Below, one piece after another: positions 57,906 to 64,000 of a DNA stretch of 64,000 nucleotides. The stretch's first letter is position 1. The number at the start of each line of letters is the position of its first letter. The notes under the pieces are model-generated. The model did no database searches and had not been told where the DNA came from. It saw only the letters and a list, made by a program, of their open reading frames with translations. Source of the DNA: Prosopis cineraria (lineage: Eukaryota > Streptophyta > Magnoliopsida > Fabales > Fabaceae); the NCBI RefSeq assembly GCF_029017545.1, contig NW_026555343.1, forward strand, positions 15,833,714-15,897,713, read 5' to 3'. Both the position numbers and the translations under genes were made by a program.

Positions 57906-60094
57906 TTAATTAGGTTGCCTTTGATCGAGGTAGAGGACCAATTTGATAACTCGGCAAAAGTTGAAAATTGTGAATACGAGGACAACAATTCCGACCAAAG
58001 TAGAACTTGCTCTCCAAGCATCTCTGAAGTATACCAACCTCAACGAAGCCATAGTACGATACCATTTTCTCGGGTAGTGTTCATTCAAATCATCTATAAT
58101 CTTTTTATAGCATGTCTTGTCCGCCACAACATGTTTGCAGAGACTGTTCACTAGAGTCGTCACTTCCTTGTCGCTCCCAAGTTCATGGACAATGACTTCC
58201 TTCTCAACTAGCAATTCAACATCGTCTTTGGTGTGAATGAGAGAGTCAATGAGAGAGACATAGTTGCAAATATAAGGTTGATCCGAATAGTGACATTGCT
58301 CAAAGGCTCTGAGGTTTCTTAGAACACATTCTGTTGTGTCATCCACTTTTAATTGTGGGATTTGCAAACGAGCTTTGAAGTACGAGGATTTTGGTAGACA
58401 ACCCAAGCACAGAAACCAACTCAAGATTTTAACTTTCTCCAACTTTATGCCTAGTAAGGGTGGGTTGGCGATTTTCTCAAAGCTCACTCCAGATTCCCTC
58501 AACTTAGTTACTGTCCTTAGAACATCAGAGGGCAACCCTTTTTCACGATCAATCACTTCCCTACAAAGATAGAAGTACTTAGTCATCAAATAAAATCCTT
58601 TCAACAATTTGTCAGTTTGTTGTTAGTGATATCGATATGCAAACTACTGAGAGAGCATAAAGGAATATTTCCAAACTACCGAAACTTGAATTGAATAGTT
58701 CAAAACTTCAGTGAAAATATTAAAAAAATATTTTTTAAAATATTAAACCTAGTTTGTCTAAAATTAGATATAATGGTTGTGATGTGCTATGGAGAGGAAG
58801 TAGAGGGAAATTTAAATGAAGAAAAGCCAACCAAATAAAACTTGAACGTATTTATAAATTTTTAAACTATAGAGCTGAAATTATGAAAAAAAAGACTATA
58901 CAAAATATTATAGATCTAATTATAATTATAGTAATAGGAATGTAAGAATATATAATCAATACTCTCTGTGTTAAAAATTACAAGGTATTTTTAACCAAAT
59001 TTTACTTCAATAAAATTGTTAGTTATCTTCAAATAAATACTATTTTTCATATTTACTCCTATTTAATTATGTATTTCACTTTACGATAAATATAAAATGA
59101 TCTATTTATTTGTGACATCTTCAAAAAAAAAACATATTAATTACATCTTGAAACATTAAAGATATTTTTTATTTTTTAATAATAAAACTCTAAAAAAATG
59201 CCTTACATGTTTTGCGAAAGAAAGTGTTATACAACCAAAGTCACTAGTCTTTTTTCTTAAAAAAAAAAAAAAAGTAGCTGTCGACGCAAGAAACAGTATT
59301 TGAATATCAAGATTACCATTGGAAATTAAATACAGTGCTTTTGGAGATAAAAGTACGTACTTAGGAAATCAGTGAAATGTACTGGAGCATTATCTTTCCA
59401 CTTCTGCTTCACTAGTTCAAACCTGGATGAGGGCTCGGGATGAGCCCAATCTTGTTTATAAGGATGAAAACACTTGAAGTAATCGTAAGCGACCTCGATG
59501 AATTTGCACCGCTTGTTAACGGAGGCGGGGACGACAGAGCTGTATAACTCTTCCAAGATGACCAATGGAATCTGATTTTCAAGCAGAAGCAAGTCTCTCT
59601 GGATAATCTTGTTCAGCCATGTTTGTTTCATTATAACATCATCATCGCTCCTGAATCCTCAGAAATAGTTCCATGATGAATACAGAATCCAATAACATCA
59701 TGTCCAGCAACTTTTGCGACTTGATCTTGGGGAACAGACTTTCTGCATAGCATTGGCGTATTTATTGTTCTTTTTCTTTAAGGAAGGCCTTGAACTTGTG
59801 CAGGGCTCCAATGTTGCCCTTGACACGTTCCTTGAAGACATCCAAGTAGTAAAGTTTGTGCGTTTGCATTGGTTTTAGCTTTTTCTCACCATAGTGAAGT
59901 GGTCCTATTGAAACCAACTGAGGAGTGCAGGCATCCTTATTCAGCTTCCGAAGATTGCATAGGACTCTGTAGATGTTGTTACACTTAGTTGCGTTGATCA
60001 GATCTTCATTCGGTTTGGTTTTTATATCGATCATAATGTGTTCCACAATGTCATAACAATTTGATGAAGCAGAGGAGTTTGCATGAGATGCCAT
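57906..60094 (-). pseudogene. DUF247 (UPF0481) protein gene, two exons, broken
   Basis: The only host-type gene here. The start is the ATG of MASHANSS at 60094; an in-frame ATG at 60175 would add a poly-F stretch coded by an A run and is less likely. Exon 1 (60094-59361) has NIYRVLCNLRKLNKDACTPQ, VSIGPLHYGEKKLKPMQ, then CYAESLF...MMLLDSVFIMELF, IIQRDLLLLENQIPLVILEE and VHFTDFL, all DUF247 landmarks. Intron 59360-58598 fits GTACGT...AAAG with frame kept. Exon 2 (58597-57906) has LRESGVSF, LQIPQLKVDDTTE, RNLRAFEQCH and a hydrophobic C-terminal segment (LVGIVVLVFTIF), the usual membrane anchor. Two breaks: an in-frame TAA at 59764-59762 and a frameshift at about 59645-59655. The function of most DUF247 proteins is unknown; some are linked to grass self-incompatibility. 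It is probably a pseudogene unless one break is a sequence error. Confidence 0.85.
58962..59229. mobile_element. Stowaway-like MITE (2), in the DUF247 intron
   Basis: It begins CTCTCTGTGTTAAAAATTAC after TA; the reverse complement of the other end carries ATGTAAGGCATTTTTTTAGAG, the same word as in MITE 1. The middle shares TTCATATTTACTCCTATT with MITE 1. The right terminus is eroded. It lies wholly within the predicted intron. Confidence 0.7.
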
Positions 60095-60197
60095 TGAATA
60101 TTGAATCCTAACCTGCTGTGAGCCAAATGACCAAAGATAACGACGGAAAAAAAAAAAAAAGGTCACTTTTCTCATAAATGTAGGATCTAAATAACTT

Positions 60198-60254
60198 CTC
60201 CCTTTCCTTCATTTTATAAGTTGTTTTTTGTAGTGATTTATTGTGCTATAATAT
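60198..60254. mobile_element. Truncated MITE end
   Basis: CTCCCTTTCCTTCATTTTATAAGTTGTTTTTT has the form of a Stowaway-like terminus but is cut by the start of MITE 3 just downstream; no partner end was found. Confidence 0.45.
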
Positions 60255-60255
60255 A

Positions 60256-60538
60256 CTCCCTCACTCCAATCCGGATCATAATATAAGTCATTTTTTAAAA
60301 ATTTTATTTAGTCTAAAATATAGGCATCGAGTAAGTGTTATGTATATATTTTTCAATTACATCTTACTTCATTGAGAAATTAATAAGGGTATTTTGAATA
60401 ATTCAAAAGGTTATATTTATTACACTCATGGGTAAGTTAGGAAAGATATGAAAATTTTTAGAAAATTAAGATTTTAACTAAGTTTTTTAAAAAATATAAA
60501 TTAGTTAACAATAACTTATATTGTAATATGAAGGAAGT
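60256..60538. mobile_element. Stowaway-like MITE (3), upstream of DUF247
   Basis: The termini CTCCCTCACTCCAATCCGGA and (reverse complement) CTTCCTTCATATTACAATAT converge on a shared ATATAAGTTATT/ATATAAGTCATT word just inside the ends. TA precedes the left end. 283 bases, no gene. It lies about 160 bases upstream of the DUF247 start codon, in its likely promoter. Confidence 0.75.
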
Positions 60539-60763
60539 GAATAAAATGTTTTGGGAAAAAACATAATGGTTCATTAATGAAACTCATTCTAAAATTACCC
60601 CTCATTATTACACTTAAATATAAATACAGACACACACGCATACATGTCTTCCTACTCTATTGTTTTATTAAACGAAGGATATATTTGAAAGTTCAAACGA
60701 AAAATGAAGATTCCTAGCTTCATCTAATCAATTTCATTGGTGTTTATCAAAATATGTTTTATT

Positions 60764-60960
60764 AAACCAACTAATATTGGTCTAGTTGGTAAGAATTTTG
60801 CCCATATAACCCATAAGTGTTCAAATTTCATTGTCAATGTAATCATTTTAATTTGTTGGTGAATGCTCAATCTGTAAGTACTTCTATAAATGTTCATTGA
60901 ACCTGAAAGCATACCCTTACCCTAATGATTACCTTGGATTCAACTTACCTAAACTTTTTA
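60764..60960 (+). mobile_element. tRNA-derived SINE
   Basis: Box A, TGGTCTAGTTGGTAAG (near 60779), and box B, GTGTTCAAATTTC (near 60818), have RNA polymerase III promoter spacing; GCCCATATAACCCATAAG between them resembles plant SINE heads. The end is unclear, with an A/T-rich tail after 60950. Confidence 0.55.
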
Positions 60961-61879
60961 TTTATAAAAAATGTTTTATAAGATAGGAGTAGTTCACATA
61001 GATTAAAAGAAGAAGGGAGAGAGCAAAGGAGGAGGTGAGGGTAGAGTTATTTGAATCTACAATGACTTAAAACTCATACTAGAACTTGTCAGTCCAAAAC
61101 TGGCAAAGGAATGGAAGAATGATAATATAGTCTCAAAAAGATAAATTGAAAAGGGTGTCATAAATTAGGATTTAATCATCAGACTAATTATAGTAAATCA
61201 AGCACTAACCCAAAAGGATTATCCTATAAGAGAGTAACCTAAACAAATTCTTAACATGTATTTTTACAAACGATTCAATATAAAGGGATCCCAAATCTTT
61301 AAAAATATTTCAAGAACTCGTATTATTCAATTAAACATATGCAGAAGCATGATAAAGGAAACATATCAACATGAGAGAAGAGCTTCCCCCTTTATTTTCT
61401 CTCTATGCCTTACTCTACAATACATATATACATATTTACAACATAACACTTGGCCACTCAAATCCTTCCATAACTAACAGCGGGGGGTTAAGATCTCAAT
61501 TACATTTATCATAATAACTATTACCTAATTATCATGCTCTGTATAATCTATTCATCAATAGCCTATCATATACATGAATTTTTCTTTTCATTCACATATA
61601 ATTAATATCAATTGCTCACCCTTAGACATCAAAAACATAAGGGGAGACCATAACAACATTCAAGTTCTCAAATTAGGTAATATTAACTATTTTCACTTGC
61701 ACAAATATTTTGGCCTGTTAATATAGCTTAAGCATCAAATCACATTCCCCAGTACCCAAAATACATTTTTCCCAACACAAAACCCATAATGTAAGTGGAT
61801 CAATAATATATTATCCTAGTTGGCAATATCATAAACTAAATACACATATCAAAATAAAAATAGAAAGGCCTACAGAAGT
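60961..61879. other. No gene seen; probably the 3' part of the minus gypsy LTR
   Basis: No coding text. It precedes the recognisable part of the LTR at 61880 and may belong to it, but no TGTAA-type border could be fixed. Confidence 0.4.
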
Positions 61880-64000
61880 GATTACTATCACTTGGCCTAA
61901 TGCTCCTTTCCTTTGTTCTTTTGAGATGAGCTAGCTCCTATAATATGTTAAAAGAGAGGGGTGAGTACAATCACTCAGTAACCAAGACACATCTAAGTTA
62001 TACAAATGCATAATAATTAATTACGAATGCAAGTGGCTAATAAATTTATCAAGATGACCATGTAAACAATCACATTAATAACATGTTAATCACATTACCA
62101 TTTAACTAATGTGAATAATCTCAAGAATAAAGTTAAGGACAAAGCTTGCACAAATGGCCACATATACATTATTCACATAATTACGACATGTTCTCATTTC
62201 CACAATTATAATCATATCCTCAACATAGCCATCAATCACTCAAATGGCATGATAATAATAATATGCATGATAAATCTCTTCCTTATATCCCTTCTTATTT
62301 TCTCTGACATGAAATTCGTGGGCCAACAACTGGAAGGGATTGTCCATGTGGTGAGACTACTCGAGGCCTTAATTATATCATGAGGGGCTACCGGGCCAGG
62401 GTTACCTTACTCACTTATGAACACAGTTTCCCTCAAATCACACACTATGGGGTGTCATATCCAAAACTAGCTATACCCAAAACTCCAGGTAGGCCAGTAA
62501 GGTCAAGTCCCTTAATAGGAATAATGCTACAGTACCTTACAAGGTAAGTAGTGACTATAACTCTTAGGATTATTGGTTAATAGCCAAGTATCATATGGAT
62601 TTTGCAAAATCGCTAACTCCTTCACTAAGGTGAACTCCCGCCATATGATAATGCTCATGAGAAAATACATTTCAAAAACTCACATATATAATTTACAATT
62701 ATCCCACATGCTCATCAACTTTCTTGCTCAACAAACATCAAGAATCATCATATTTCAATCATGCCTCTTGCACCAATTTTTATATTATCATATAAAACTA
62801 CATTAGCATCACATAAAACTCAACATGCTCATACAATTCATCACTGTGCATTATCCACAACTTATAATTAAGAGTGTACACATAATCATCAACCATCAAT
62901 CTCATTACTCATACCAAGTTATAATTAACTTGGTCACAAGTCATAGAGTCTCAACAAACCCACATGTATTACAAACAACCATTTCAAAATTTAGACATAT
63001 ATATATATATATATTTATATTCTTTTATTTCACCAACATAATTAATTAAGTAACATATAAATGCATAAAATAGATTTCCCCTGGTTACCTCAACCTTTGA
63101 GAGGTCAAAGGTTACCCCTTAAGTTACAACATTTTCAAAGCTTTTCAAAGCTTGAATGGTGTCAAAAGAAAATTAATCTACAATTGATCATATCCCAATA
63201 TGTCAATAATATTATTAACACAATTTTCACTCATATTCTAACACCTAAGTATTTATTTTATTTTATTTTTTTTAAGACCTTAGTCTTAACCTCTTGAGTT
63301 CTAAAATTTAATTTCACGTATTTGAACCTATCTACTTGGTTCAATAGTCTCCTTCACAATTATTTCATTCAAATAATTTTCTAATATTAAAATTTTCCTT
63401 TTTATTCCAAAAATTCGCACATAAAAATATTCAAAAATTGTAAACTTAATTTCAAGCCTAGAATCATTATTCTATAGTCATAATAATTTATTTCTCATCT
63501 CAATTAATCATCTAAATATCAATAAATCAATTTATATTTTTAGATTTAACCAAAAATCTACCCATAGGGATCTAGGGATAAACACAAATGCCTCATATTC
63601 CAATTCTATCAATAAAATAATACTCTAAAATATTTATTACACCACCAACAACCTCAATAATCAGATTTACTCATCAAAATTCATCCCTCTTTCAAACCAT
63701 AGGTTTTTTAAAATCTCAGAATCTGCAGCTCAAAGGGAAAAATGACTAAAAAAAAATGTTTATAACACTTACCTAGTTTTAGAATATTTAAAATCTCATC
63801 TAAAATATCTTACTATAGAGCTTTACTTTTTAAACAGTTCCTATTGGCAGCGACGCTCTTGCTCTGTTCTTTTTTTCTTTTTCGCACTTCTGTTGCGCGC
63901 ACGGAGAGATGAAGAAAGATCAGGACAAATGAAAAGGGCTTGTGTGTGTGTTTAAAATGGGCGTGGGTTCCACATATTTTTCTTATATTTTTTTATATAT
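61880..64000 (-). mobile_element. Ty3/gypsy LTR, minus orientation, runs off the window
   Basis: In reverse complement it follows LTR copies 1 and 2: GGAGCTAGCTCATC (about 61926), TGAGTGATTGTACTCACCCC (about 61961-61980), a block of ATGGGGTGTC and GGCCCGGTAGCC words (62380-62460), and CCTTTGACCTCTCAAAGGTTGAGGT (about 63087-63111). The open frames here have no recognisable content. The far right (63840-63950) carries a GC-richer stretch with GCGCGCACGG. The 5' end of the LTR lies outside the window. Confidence 0.65.

Noticed and set aside
57915..58572. Two plus-strand frames over the DUF247 second exon
   Set aside because: They are the antisense of a well-matched DUF247 C-terminal region.
1..64000. 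CRISPR arrays, bacterial operons, organellar genes, full tRNA or rRNA genes
   Set aside because: None seen. Regular repeats here are transposon-internal or microsatellites, and the tRNA-like boxes belong to SINEs.

Overview
The window looks like repeat-dense, AT-rich nuclear DNA of a flowering plant, probably a eudicot. The reasons are a DUF247/UPF0481 gene, CACTA transposons with plant TNP2/DUF4218/DUF4216 architecture, Ty3/gypsy elements of two plant lineages (a Del/Tekay-like one and a Tat-like one with two RNase H domains), L1- and RTE-type LINEs, Stowaway-like MITEs and tRNA-derived SINEs. I cannot name the species. I see no bacterial, organellar or viral genes and no RNA gene apart from the tRNA-like heads of two SINEs. 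Nearly every coding stretch is a decayed transposon gene. The only host gene is a DUF247 gene at the right, and it carries two breaks.

Layout. 1-3316: 5' part of a CACTA element on the minus strand, with transposase, a G-rich tract, subterminal repeats and a terminal CACTA motif. 3317-4808: no gene. 4809-9070: two gypsy-type LTR fragments in opposite orientation. 9077-9388: the end of a third LTR family (R). 9389-17695: one minus-strand L1 LINE split by a 5.5-kb block of nested LTRs (11301-16774). 17817-24535: gypsy LTR, integrase remnant, a SINE, a 945-bp Mutator-like foldback with a 9-bp target duplication, and an LTR stub. 24536-30966: 5' LTR (holding a nested R LTR), tRNA-Met-type primer-binding site, gag and protease of a Del/Tekay-like element. 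30967-32515: RTE-type LINE reverse transcriptase. 32540-41295: Tat-like gypsy element with gag, pol with dual RNase H, and an antisense accessory reading region. 41300-44450: gypsy LTR pieces with a 1.9-kb solo LTR (family T) flanked by TAGAC. 44757-56311: two CACTA relics of the same type arranged tail to tail, each hit by an LTR. 56312-57905: no gene, but one foldback. 57906-60094: the DUF247 gene, with MITEs in its intron and just upstream. 60764-64000: a SINE and another minus-strand gypsy LTR running off the window.

How the parts work together: these are successive layers of insertion, not a pathway. Insertion order can be read in several places: LTR into LINE, R LTR into CACTA and into gypsy LTR, MITE into R LTR, T LTR into gypsy LTR, and MULE into a SINE tail. 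No element here looks able to move by itself, because all pol and transposase frames carry stops or lost catalytic residues. I found no convincing new biological system. The leads most worth checking are the antisense gene of the Tat-like element, the tail-to-tail CACTA pair, the broken DUF247 gene with MITE insertions, and the foldback built from a TTTTCAGTA-type motif.
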